A stretch of 12,290 nt of DNA from an uncultured Collinsella sp. (GTDB lineage: Bacteria; Actinomycetota; Coriobacteriia; Coriobacteriales; Coriobacteriaceae), in assembly GCA_958427895.1 (NCBI GenBank), contig CAUADW010000049.1, positions 1-12,290 on the forward strand, given 5' to 3'. A program made the translations under genes and the position numbers. Below, one piece after another: positions 6,820 through 12,290 of the stretch (position 1 is its first letter; every line of letters starts with the position of its first letter). Under the pieces are notes generated by a model. It was not told the origin of the DNA, made no database searches, and worked only from the letters and a program-made list of their open reading frames with translations.

Positions 6820-7495
6820 GGTTGATGAGGTCCTCGATGATACGAACGACCTCGTCGATGGTGTGGGCGGTGGAGTCGACGTGCACGGCGTCCTCGGCGG
6901 ACACGAGCGGGGCGACCTCGCGACTACTGTCGAGCTTGTCGCGCTGCTTAAGGGCGTCGAGGGTCTCGTCGACCTCAGCCTCGAGCTGCTCGGACGTGAG
7001 CGGCTGGGCATCGTTTTGGTGACGCTGAAGCACGCGGCGGCGGGCGCGCTCGCGCGGGTCGGCGGTTAGGAAGACCTTGACCTGCGCGTTAGGGAACACG
7101 ACGGTTCCGATGTCGCGACCCTCGGCCACGATATCGCGGTTTACGGCGGCGCGGCGCTGGTGGATGAGCATGGCGGCGCGCACGCCCGGATAGGCCGAGA
7201 CCTTGGACACGTTGGCGTCGACCTGCGGGGTGCGGATGGCGGCCGAAGCGTCCCGGCCGTCAATGGTCAGGCGCGTGTCCTCGCCGGTGCCGTTTGTAAA
7301 GCGGATCTCGATTTGCTCGGCGAGGGCGTTGATTGCCGCCTCGTCGTCCAAATCGATGCCACGGTCGAGCGCGGCGAAGGTGACGGCGCGATACATGGCG
7401 CCCGTGTCGAGCTTGTTAAAGCCCAGCTGGCGGGCGATTTCCTTGGCGATGGTGGACTTGCCGGAACCGGCGGGGCCGTCGATGGCGACGATCAT
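6809..7495 (-). CDS. cmk: Cytidylate kinase
   Basis: Cmk phosphorylates CMP and dCMP with ATP in the cytosol, feeding CTP for RNA and for CDP-diacylglycerol synthesis. The 228-residue protein has the P-loop GPAGSGKST (7-15), LDTGAMYRAVT (29-39), the NMP-binding domain segments IRTPQVDANVSKVSA (87-101) and VAEGRDIGTVVFP (123-135), the Arg-rich lid (RERARRR, 148-154) and the RDKLDSSR segment (185-192). Length and motif order are typical. The ATG at 7495 is set by AAAGGAAG six bases upstream and by the position of the P-loop. It lies 66 bases after rluB, one of the two larger gaps here. The last codons (Gln-Arg-Arg-stop, CAAAGGAGGTAG) double as the plsC ribosome binding site and use the AGG arginine codon twice in a GC-rich gene. 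Confidence 0.97.
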   Translation of the reverse strand: MIVAIDGPAGSGKSTIAKEIARQLGFNKLDTGAMYRAVTFAALDRGIDLDDEAAINALAEQIEIRFTNGTGEDTRLTIDGRDASAAIRTPQVDANVSKVSAYPGVRAAMLIHQRRAAVNRDIVAEGRDIGTVVFPNAQVKVFLTADPRERARRRVLQRHQNDAQPLTSEQLEAEVDETLDALKQRDKLDSSREVAPLVSAEDAVHVDSTAHTIDEVVRIIEDLINQRR

Positions 7496-7561
7496 GCAAT
7501 GCTTCCTTTCGATGGGTGACGTGCTGGTATGGTTCGCGGGCGTTGGGGCGCGGCGGGTTGC
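7496..7561 (-). other. rluB-cmk spacer, C-rich leader of cmk
   Basis: This 66-base gap has no gene. On the sense strand it is C-rich and U-poor: by hand count the first 50 bases hold 26 C, 9 G, 12 A and 3 T. No strong hairpin and no T-tract is seen, so it is not an intrinsic terminator. AAAGGAAG at 7502-7509 is the cmk ribosome binding site. A C-over-G bias is the kind of composition Rho prefers, but that role is only a guess. Confidence 0.6.
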
Positions 7562-8527
7562 CTAGCCCGTGTAGCGCTCGCGGTAGGTGTTGCGCTTGGG
7601 TGCGGAGCCGTGGCTGCCGTGATGACGCGTGCGGCTGGCGGGTGTGTCTTGGGGCTTGCCGCCGTTACGCTTGCCGCTCGCCTGCTTGGGCGGGATGCCG
7701 CCCGCTTTAAGGATCTGCACCTCGCGGTCGGTGAGCTCGCGCCACGAACCCTTGGCCACATCCTTGAGCTCCAGGCCGGCAAAGTTGCAGCGGTGCAGGC
7801 GGATCACCGGATGGTGAATCTTGCTCAGCATGCGCTTAACCTGATTTTTGCGGCCCTCGCGGATGATGACCTCCACGGCGGTGGTGCCGGGCTTGACGCC
7901 TTGGGGAGCTACGGCTTCGGCCTCGCGCGCGTTAATGACACGGCAGATTGCCGGCTGGCACTGGCCGTCGTCGAGCTCGATGCCATGGCGGAGCGGGTCT
8001 AGATCGCGTTCGGACAGCTGTCCGTCAACGAGTGCCTGGTAGGTCTTATAGACATGCTTGCTGGGGTGCAACAGGTCCTGTGACAGGTCACCGTCGGTGG
8101 TAAAGAGCAAAAGGCCCGTGGTGTCGCGGTCCAGGCGACCCACCGGGAAGAGCCCCGGAAAGCGGTCGCGCGGGACCAGCTCGGCCACGCAGTGGCGCTC
8201 CTGCGGGTCGCTCATGGTGGTGAGGTAGCCGGTCGGCTTGTAGAGCATCAGGTACACGGCGCCCTGGTTGAGCTTGACGGGCATGCCGTCGACCTCGATG
8301 TGATCGCGGTCGACATCGACCTTGGTGCCCAGTTCGGTCGCGACCAGCCCGTTGACGGTCACGCGGCCGGCGGTCATCAGGTCCTCCGAGCCGCGGCGGC
8401 TCGCCACGCCCGCGCGCGCCAAAAAGCGCTGCAGGCGCATGGTGTGCGGGTAGACGGGCTGGGCGTCGGTTGCGGGTACTGCGTTGCCCATGGCGCGCGT
8501 CTCCCCCACTTCGTTAGTCCTCGTCAT
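7562..8527 (-). CDS. rluB: rRNA pseudouridine synthase, RluB/RsuA family
   Basis: Members of this family convert a uridine in rRNA to pseudouridine; RluB-type enzymes act on the 23S rRNA near the peptidyl transferase centre, RsuA on 16S rRNA. An S4 RNA-binding domain occupies about residues 30-78 (MRLQRFLARAGVASRR). The synthase core follows, with MLYKPTGYL (94-102), the catalytic Asp in GRLDRDTTGLL (130-140; D133) and REGRKNQVKRM (223-233). The last 40 residues form a basic, disordered-looking tail with about ten Lys or Arg. The 321-residue reading starts at the ATG at 8527, which overlaps scpB by 14 bases and has GGAGG six bases upstream. An alternative ATG at 8491 with GGGGGAG upstream would give 309 residues. 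Placement after scpB is a recurring arrangement in Gram-positive genomes. The RluB call over RsuA or RluE-type rests on context and is moderate. Confidence 0.9.
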   Translation of the reverse strand: MTRTNEVGETRAMGNAVPATDAQPVYPHTMRLQRFLARAGVASRRGSEDLMTAGRVTVNGLVATELGTKVDVDRDHIEVDGMPVKLNQGAVYLMLYKPTGYLTTMSDPQERHCVAELVPRDRFPGLFPVGRLDRDTTGLLLFTTDGDLSQDLLHPSKHVYKTYQALVDGQLSERDLDPLRHGIELDDGQCQPAICRVINAREAEAVAPQGVKPGTTAVEVIIREGRKNQVKRMLSKIHHPVIRLHRCNFAGLELKDVAKGSWRELTDREVQILKAGGIPPKQASGKRNGGKPQDTPASRTRHHGSHGSAPKRNTYRERYTG

Positions 8528-9242
8528 GCAAATCCTCCGAGGTCTCGTCTACGACTAGGGTCTCCAAGTCCTCGACTGCCTCAACATCTTCAACATCGGT
8601 ATCGAGAAGTTCGCGCTCCTCGTCCAGGTCCTCGGCCTGTTCCTCGAGCGTGGACTGAATGCTGCGGCCGCTTAGACGCTCGCGGATAAACTGGCGCGAC
8701 TGCTCGTCGGGGGCAAACTGCTCCAGGTCGGGCAGGTCGCGGGTGGAGCGCAGACCGAACTTTTCCAGGAAGGCGTTGGTCGTGCCGTAGATGATGGCTT
8801 GACCGCGCTGGGGGTCGCGGCCGAGCTCACGCACCAGGCCCTTGTCCACGAGCGACGCGATGACGCCGTCGGAGTTGACGCCGCGGATGCCCTTGACCAC
8901 CTCGCGCGTCACGGGCTGGTGGTAGGCGATGACGGCCAGGGTTTCGAGCGCCGCCTGGGAAAGCTTTTGCGTATCCCAGCTCAGCACGTAAGCCTCGACC
9001 ACATCGTGGTAGGCGGGGTGCGTAAACAGGCGCCAGCCGCCGGCGACCTCGCGCAGCTGAAAGCCGCGGTTGGCCTCCTCGTACTCAACCTTGAGCTCGG
9101 CGAGCAGCGACGCGCACTCGCCGGGGGCGATATCCAGTGCGCCGGCCAGCGCGGGCGCACTTACCGGGTCGCTCGACACCAGCAGCAGCGCCTCGAGGGC
9201 ACCTTTGAGGCTATTTGCCTCCAGCGTGGAAAGGGTTGACAT
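8514..9242 (-). CDS. scpB: Segregation and condensation protein B
   Basis: ScpB dimerises and binds ScpA to form, with the SMC ATPase, the bacterial condensin that organises and separates chromosomes. The 242-residue protein shows two winged-helix domains: residues about 10-85 (LKGALEALLLVSSDPVSAP, then GGWRLFTHPAY) and about 90-165 (KLSQAALETLAVIAYHQPVT and IRGVNSDGVIASLVDKGLV). The C-terminal region from 200 to 242 is extremely acidic: 23 of 43 residues are Asp or Glu, with one Arg. The ATG at 9242 is 11 bases after the scpA stop and has AGGAG eight bases upstream. Its 3' end contains the rluB ribosome binding site and the rluB start. No smc gene is in the window. Confidence 0.97.
   Translation of the reverse strand: MSTLSTLEANSLKGALEALLLVSSDPVSAPALAGALDIAPGECASLLAELKVEYEEANRGFQLREVAGGWRLFTHPAYHDVVEAYVLSWDTQKLSQAALETLAVIAYHQPVTREVVKGIRGVNSDGVIASLVDKGLVRELGRDPQRGQAIIYGTTNAFLEKFGLRSTRDLPDLEQFAPDEQSRQFIRERLSGRSIQSTLEEQAEDLDEERELLDTDVEDVEAVEDLETLVVDETSEDLHDED
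8534..8538 (-). promoter_or_regulatory. rluB ribosome binding site inside scpB
   Basis: GGAGG lies six bases before the ATG at 8527 and within the acidic-tail codons of scpB. It supports the longer rluB start and a 14-base gene overlap. Confidence 0.75.
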
Positions 9243-9250
9243 GGTTGCGG

Positions 9251-9256
9251 CTCCTA
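9251..9256 (-). promoter_or_regulatory. scpB ribosome binding site fused to the scpA stop codon
   Basis: The sense strand reads TAGGAG: TAG ends scpA and AGGAG is the Shine-Dalgarno core for scpB, eight bases before its ATG. This would help keep the two partner proteins in a fixed ratio. Confidence 0.85.
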
Positions 9257-10066
9257 TTCGGTGAGCTCGGGGCCCTCGCCGGGCACGTATGCCTCGGCTC
9301 CCTCGACTCGGTTGATGCAGATGGTTCCGAAGATCTCGTCCTGGCTCAGCGTGAGCGAGCCGCGCTTGGCAAGCTCAAGCATGGCCAGGAAGGTGACGAC
9401 GAGCTGCTCGGTCGTGGCATCGCCGTCCAGCAGCTCGCGGAAGGTGCAGGTTTGGTGTGCCATGGTAAAGCGGTCGACTGAGGCCACGGTCAGGTCGAGC
9501 GGTACGCGATGCGGCGCCACGTGCTCGGCCTCCAGCAGGAAGGTCTGTCGCTTGCCGTCCAGGTCGGCGCAGATGACGGCGAGGCCGCGCAGGGTGATGC
9601 CTGCCAGGTAGTCGGGCATGAGCCCCAGGAACTCCGGGTCGGGGCCGGCCACACGCGGGTGCATACGGCTTTCGGCCTGCATGCGCGCGCCAAGGGCCGC
9701 GGCCGCGCCCTTAAACTGCTTGTAGGCAATTAGGCGCTGGATCAGGACCTCGCGCAGGGCGTCGCCGTCGAGCGTGCTGAGCTCCTCGAGGTCTTCGTCG
9801 AACTCGTCATCGTCGTCATCGATTTTGCGCGGGGCCTCCTGCGGCACCAGAGAGGCGGCCTTGATGTCCAAAAGGGTTGCTGCAACCAGCAAAAAGTCGC
9901 TCGCCACGTCCAGGTCCAGCGCCTCGATGCGCTCGGCCTCGGCAAGGTATTGCTCGGCCACCTCGCTGATGGAGATGGCGCCGATATCTACTTTTTGGCG
10001 GGTTACCAGCTGCAGCAGCAGGTCGAACGGTCCGCTGTAGACCTGCGTCGACACGCGATACGACAT
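9254..10066 (-). CDS. scpA: Segregation and condensation protein A (kleisin)
   Basis: ScpA is the kleisin subunit that bridges the SMC heads and binds an ScpB dimer. The 270-residue protein opens with the conserved YSGPFDLLLQLV (10-21), followed by helical repeats and DFLLVAATLLDIKAASLVP (57-75). An acidic segment at 83-95 (KIDDDDDEFDEDLEE region) is typical of the variable middle of kleisins. The C-terminal winged helix has VTFLAMLELAKRG (224-236), then DEIFGTI (243-249). The ATG at 10066 has a perfect AAAGGAGGT upstream. It follows the M50 protease gene after an 84-base gap containing two hairpins and a weak promoter-like match, so scpA may begin its own transcription unit. scpB follows by 11 bases. 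Confidence 0.97.
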   Translation of the reverse strand: MSYRVSTQVYSGPFDLLLQLVTRQKVDIGAISISEVAEQYLAEAERIEALDLDVASDFLLVAATLLDIKAASLVPQEAPRKIDDDDDEFDEDLEELSTLDGDALREVLIQRLIAYKQFKGAAAALGARMQAESRMHPRVAGPDPEFLGLMPDYLAGITLRGLAVICADLDGKRQTFLLEAEHVAPHRVPLDLTVASVDRFTMAHQTCTFRELLDGDATTEQLVVTFLAMLELAKRGSLTLSQDEIFGTICINRVEGAEAYVPGEGPELTE

Positions 10067-10071
10067 CTTCG

Positions 10072-10080
10072 ACCTCCTTT
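10072..10080 (-). promoter_or_regulatory. scpA ribosome binding site
   Basis: AAAGGAGGT is a full match to the anti-Shine-Dalgarno core, with GGAGG six bases before the ATG at 10066. It is not tied to an upstream stop codon, unlike many other sites here, which fits independent initiation of scpA. Confidence 0.88.
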
Positions 10081-10084
10081 GACG

Positions 10085-10099
10085 GCGCCTTCGCGGCGC
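10085..10099 (-). repeat. Small GC hairpin just before the scpA ribosome binding site
   Basis: The sense strand holds GCGCC, a 5-base loop GCGAA, then GGCGC: a perfect 5-bp GC stem. It ends five bases before AAAGGAGGT. No T-tract follows, so it is not a classic terminator. It may be chance in GC-rich DNA or may affect scpA translation. Confidence 0.45.
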
Positions 10100-10116
10100 G
10101 GTTTGGGTGCATGTTG

Positions 10117-10135
10117 CGACCGTTTTGCACGGTCG
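10117..10135 (-). repeat. Perfect 7-bp inverted repeat in the scpA leader
   Basis: The sense strand holds CGACCGT, a 5-base loop GCAAA, then ACGGTCG, a perfect 7-bp stem in the gap between the protease gene and scpA. It begins 15 bases after the protease stop codon. There is no T-tract after it. It could be a transcript-end stabilising hairpin, an operator-like palindrome or a processing site. Confidence 0.6.
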
Positions 10136-10142
10136 ACCTGTA

Positions 10143-10171
10143 AGTTTACCTTAGATGCCGGCGATTGCGAA
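10143..10171 (-). promoter_or_regulatory. Weak candidate sigma-70-type promoter for scpA
   Basis: On the sense strand TTCGCA (10166-10171, 4 of 6 to the -35 consensus) is followed after exactly 17 bases by TAAACT (10143-10148, 4 of 6 to the -10 consensus). Transcription from it would start near 10136, right at the 5' edge of the 7-bp hairpin. The match is weak and unproven. Confidence 0.25.
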
Positions 10172-10834
10172 GTTGAGCAGCTGCTCAGCGAGCGGATACA
10201 CGGTAACGTCGAAATAGCGGCCGATCACATCGATGCCGGTCCACATGGGCAGCAGGTAGAGCACCAGGATGAGGATGGGCATAGCGTATTGCTGCAGGCG
10301 GTAATAGTTGTTGAGCGCCTTGCCCTTGAGGAAGGGTACGATGATCGACGAGCCGTCGAGCGGCGGGATCGGGATGAGGTTAAAGAACGCGAGCGACAAG
10401 TTGACCACGATAAACGTGGCACCGAAGTTCATGATCTGTGATGCCACGGCAAAGGACATGCTGGTGTAGAGGTTGCCGTACGTTGCGTGCATGAGGGCGG
10501 CCGCGAGGCACGCGAGGGCGATGTTCGACGCGGGGCCGGCCACGCTCACCAGGACCTCGTCGCGCTTGGGGTGCTTGAGGTTGTTGAGGTAGACGGGCAC
10601 GGGCTTTGCGAAGGCGAATACGGGACCGCAGGCGGCAAGCATCAGCAGCGGCAGGATGATGGTGCCAAACGGGTCGATATGGTTGAGCGGGTTGAGTGAG
10701 ACGCGGCCGCGCGAGCGGGCCGTCTTGTCGCCGAGCGCCCAGGCCGCCGCGGCGTGTGCGCTCTCGTGGATAACGATGCCCACGATGACGGCGACGGCGC
10801 TAGCGAGCAGGTTCATGAGGTAGCCGCTGGACAT
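10151..10834 (-). CDS. Site-2 protease-like M50 family membrane metallopeptidase
   Basis: This is an integral membrane zinc protease of the short, domain-poor M50 group related to sporulation factor SpoIVFB and RseP, which cut substrates within the membrane. The zinc motif HESAH (23-27, HEXXH) lies in the first membrane segment (about 8-32). The third ligand region is NLIPIPPLDG (152-161), with D160 in the LDG motif. Other hydrophobic segments are about 57-78, 96-118, 127-158 and 183-199, giving about five or six crossings. VAGPASNIALA (98-108) is a conserved family segment. There is no PDZ domain, and at 227 residues it is normal for this subgroup. The ATG at 10834 has AGGGGA upstream, fused to the preceding stop codon. 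Its gene lies just ahead of scpA-scpB, an arrangement seen in Firmicutes; substrate is unknown. Confidence 0.92.
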   Translation of the reverse strand: MSSGYLMNLLASAVAVIVGIVIHESAHAAAAWALGDKTARSRGRVSLNPLNHIDPFGTIILPLLMLAACGPVFAFAKPVPVYLNNLKHPKRDEVLVSVAGPASNIALACLAAALMHATYGNLYTSMSFAVASQIMNFGATFIVVNLSLAFFNLIPIPPLDGSSIIVPFLKGKALNNYYRLQQYAMPILILVLYLLPMWTGIDVIGRYFDVTVYPLAEQLLNFAIAGI

Positions 10835-10838
10835 ATCG

Positions 10839-10846
10839 ATCCCCTA
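10839..10846 (-). promoter_or_regulatory. M50 protease gene ribosome binding site fused to upstream stop
   Basis: The sense strand reads TAGGGGAT: TAG is the stop of the small membrane protein gene and GGGGA is the Shine-Dalgarno core, five bases before the ATG at 10834. Confidence 0.75.
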
Positions 10847-11140
10847 GCGGACGCGGCGCGAGGCGCGCGTGAGCAGGTAGTCGGCCACAAAGAGGATTAC
10901 CGCGACGATGGCGTAATCCAGGCGGAACACGCCGCCAAAGGGCGATGTGATGACGCCGTAGCCGGCGATGGCGCTCGGCAACGCACGCGAAAGCTCAACG
11001 ACAAAGCCCACGATCTGCAGCTTGGCGGTGAGGCCGCTAAAGCACAGCAGCACGGTCATCGCGCTCATAAAGATGCCGCAGATGCGGCACGCGATGGCGA
11101 TGATGCTCATCGCCACGGCAGCGGCCTTACGAGAGTTCAC
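10844..11140 (-). CDS. Unknown 98-residue membrane protein, GTG start
   Basis: I do not recognise this protein. From the GTG at 11140 it has 98 residues: a short basic N-terminus (VNSRK), a strongly hydrophobic segment at about 6-36 (AAAVAMSIIAIACRICG), a moderately hydrophobic middle (41-72) containing SAIAGYGVITSPFGG, a second clear membrane segment at about 75-90 (LDYAIVAVILFVADYLL) and a basic tail (TRASRRVR). This pattern suggests two or three membrane crossings with basic ends facing the cytosol. GTG was chosen because AGAGGAG lies seven bases upstream; an in-frame ATG at 11110 has no such site, and an ATG at 11260 would lie deep in the ABC-F gene. It overlaps the ABC-F gene by 14 bases and is followed 9 bases later by the M50 protease gene. 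A role as partner of that protease is a guess only. Confidence 0.75.
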   Translation of the reverse strand: MNSRKAAAVAMSIIAIACRICGIFMSAMTVLLCFSGLTAKLQIVGFVVELSRALPSAIAGYGVITSPFGGVFRLDYAIVAVILFVADYLLTRASRRVR

Positions 11141-12290
11141 GCGCGGTCTCCTCTTCGATCTGGGTGGAAAGCTCCAGCCATTCATCCTCGAGCTTGGGAA
11201 GCTCTTGCTTAAGGCCGTTATATTCCCCCAGCGCGGCATTGAACTTGTCCTGATCGGCATAAAGCTCTTCGCTTGCCATCAATTCCATAAGCTCGTCATA
11301 GCGGGCGCGCTTTTTATCGAGCTCCGTCTCGATCTTCTTGAGCTGGTTGCGCACGCCCTTGAGCTTTTTGTTGAGCGCAGCGCGGGCCTGGGCCTCGGCG
11401 CGCTTTTGCTCCTTGGTCTTTTTGCCCTCGGCAGGCTTGGGGGCGGCGACGCTGGGCTGGGCGGAACTGGTCGGCTTGGCTGCCTTGGTCGTGGCCGGTG
11501 TGTCCTCCCCTGCCGCCTCGGCGGCGGCGCGGGCCGCGAGGTCCTCGCGCTTGTAGAGGTAATAGTCGTAGTCGCCGTCATAGACCGTGACCTTGCCATC
11601 GCGGATGTCGATCACGCGGTTGGCCACGGCGCGCACCAGGTGCTCGTCGTGGCTGATTAGCACGATGGTACCGGGGAAGTTTTGCAGGGCGTTCTCGAGC
11701 ATGTCCACCGAGTCGATGTCCAAGTGGTTGGTGGGCTCGTCCAGGCACAGGAGCGCCTCGGGGGCCACGAGCATCTTAGCCAGTGCCAGACGCGCTTTTT
11801 CGCCGCCGGAGAGGACGCGGACCTGCTTCTCGATGGAGTCGTTGTCGCTAAATAGGAAGGCGCCCAGCAGGCTGCGCTGCTGCGGCACGGTCCACTTGGG
11901 CGTGACGGTGTCGATCTCTTGCAGGACGGTATTGGACTCGGTCATGCCCTCGAGCGCGTGCTGGGCGTAATAGGCAACGCCCACGTTGGTGCCCAGGTCG
12001 CGGGTGCCGGTGGTGGGCGGCTCCAGGCCGGCGAGGATCTTCATGAGCGTGGACTTGCCGGCGCCGTTGGGGCCGACGAGCGCCACGTGCTCGCCGCGGT
12101 AGAGCTTGAGGTCGATATCGCTGTAGATGTGCTTGTTGCCGTAAGACTTGGATACACCCTCGAGGCCCACGACCATGTCGCCGGAGCGCGGCGGATCGGG
12201 GAACTTAAAGTCGATGTGCTTGTGGCCCTCGGGCAGGATGACGAGCTCCTTTTTGATCTGCTCGATCTTGCGGATGCGCTCCTGCGCCTG
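11127..12290 (-). CDS. ABC-F family ATPase, C-terminal part (5' end outside window)
   Basis: ABC-F proteins are soluble twin-ATPase proteins that act on the ribosome, in translation or in antibiotic protection. The visible 387 codons run open to the window edge, so the first nucleotide-binding domain lies outside. Residues 1-38 of the fragment are part of the linker between the two ATPase domains. The second domain has Walker A GPNGAGKST (73-81), Q-loop Q110, signature LSGGEKA (160-166), Walker B LLCLDEPTNHLD (180-191) and the H-loop SHD (213-215, followed by EH where many ABC-F proteins have R and an aromatic). An Ala/Thr/Pro/Lys-rich stretch (about 256-300) leads into a charged coiled coil (about 300-383). 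This C-terminal coiled coil and the segment YDGDYDYYLYKRE resemble YdiF- or Uup-like members. It lacks membrane segments. Resistance or housekeeping role cannot be settled from this part. Confidence 0.94.
   Translation of the reverse strand, partial: QAQERIRKIEQIKKELVILPEGHKHIDFKFPDPPRSGDMVVGLEGVSKSYGNKHIYSDIDLKLYRGEHVALVGPNGAGKSTLMKILAGLEPPTTGTRDLGTNVGVAYYAQHALEGMTESNTVLQEIDTVTPKWTVPQQRSLLGAFLFSDNDSIEKQVRVLSGGEKARLALAKMLVAPEALLCLDEPTNHLDIDSVDMLENALQNFPGTIVLISHDEHLVRAVANRVIDIRDGKVTVYDGDYDYYLYKREDLAARAAAEAAGEDTPATTKAAKPTSSAQPSVAAPKPAEGKKTKEQKRAEAQARAALNKKLKGVRNQLKKIETELDKKRARYDELMELMASEELYADQDKFNAALGEYNGLKQELPKLEDEWLELSTQIEEETARELS
11148..11154 (-). promoter_or_regulatory. Ribosome binding site for the small membrane protein, inside the ABC-F gene
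   Basis: AGAGGAG lies in the codons for the Glu-rich end of the ABC-F protein, with AGGAG seven bases before the GTG at 11140. It is the main evidence for the GTG start. Confidence 0.75.

Noticed and set aside
6026..7069. Plus-strand open frame of 347 codons opposite plsC and cmk.
   Set aside because: It is the reverse-strand shadow of two well-supported genes, with skewed composition and no recognisable motif.
10117..10135. Intrinsic terminator after the M50 protease gene.
   Set aside because: The 7-bp stem is followed by a mixed sequence without a run of T on the sense strand; on the other strand only four T lie at the stem-loop junction, and no gene ends there in that direction.
1..12290. 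Mobile elements, CRISPR arrays, tRNA or rRNA genes, phage genes or toxin-antitoxin pairs.
   Set aside because: No regularly spaced repeats, transposase or integrase motifs, cloverleaf patterns or conserved rRNA segments were seen; coding sequence fills almost the whole window.

Overview
The window is a GC-rich (clearly above 60% by eye) chromosomal segment in which fourteen protein genes all lie on the minus strand, so transcription runs from position 12290 towards position 1. Protein sequences and gene order (ABC-F, M50 protease, scpA, scpB, rluB, cmk, plsC, ispH, DUF512 protein, der, plsY, gpsA, rpe) suit a Gram-positive anaerobe of the Coriobacteriia, such as Collinsella or a relative. That placement is inferred from general knowledge of these proteins and was not tested by a search. 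No tRNA, rRNA, CRISPR array, insertion sequence or phage gene is visible. No gene-free stretch exceeds 84 bases.

Layout in transcription order. First comes the C-terminal part of an ABC-F ATPase (11127-12290, cut by the window edge). A 98-residue unknown membrane protein starting at GTG overlaps its end (10844-11140), and a site-2-protease-like M50 metalloprotease follows (10151-10834). An 84-base gap holds two hairpins and a weak promoter-like match. Next are the condensin partner genes scpA and scpB, the pseudouridine synthase rluB overlapping scpB, a C-rich 66-base leader, and cmk. Then plsC, ispH, a PDZ/radical-SAM-like DUF512 protein, der, plsY, gpsA and rpe follow with almost no spacing. 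Most junctions are overlaps or gaps of 2 to 18 bases, which suggests one long operon or two (break before scpA, possibly before cmk).

Functionally this is housekeeping. The group covers chromosome segregation (ScpAB), translation and ribosome maturation (ABC-F, RluB, Der), nucleotide supply (Cmk), isoprenoid synthesis (IspH), phosphatidic acid synthesis (GpsA makes glycerol-3-phosphate, PlsY adds the first acyl chain, PlsC the second) and the pentose phosphate pathway (Rpe). PlsX, which would supply acyl-phosphate to PlsY, is not in the window.

I see no clearly new multi-gene system. The best leads are the uncharacterised DUF512 protein tightly coupled to der, the small membrane protein coupled to the ABC-F gene, a Glu in place of the catalytic Asp in the PlsC HX4D motif, the hairpin pair and possible promoter before scpA, and the repeated fusion of stop codons with Shine-Dalgarno sequences along the cluster.
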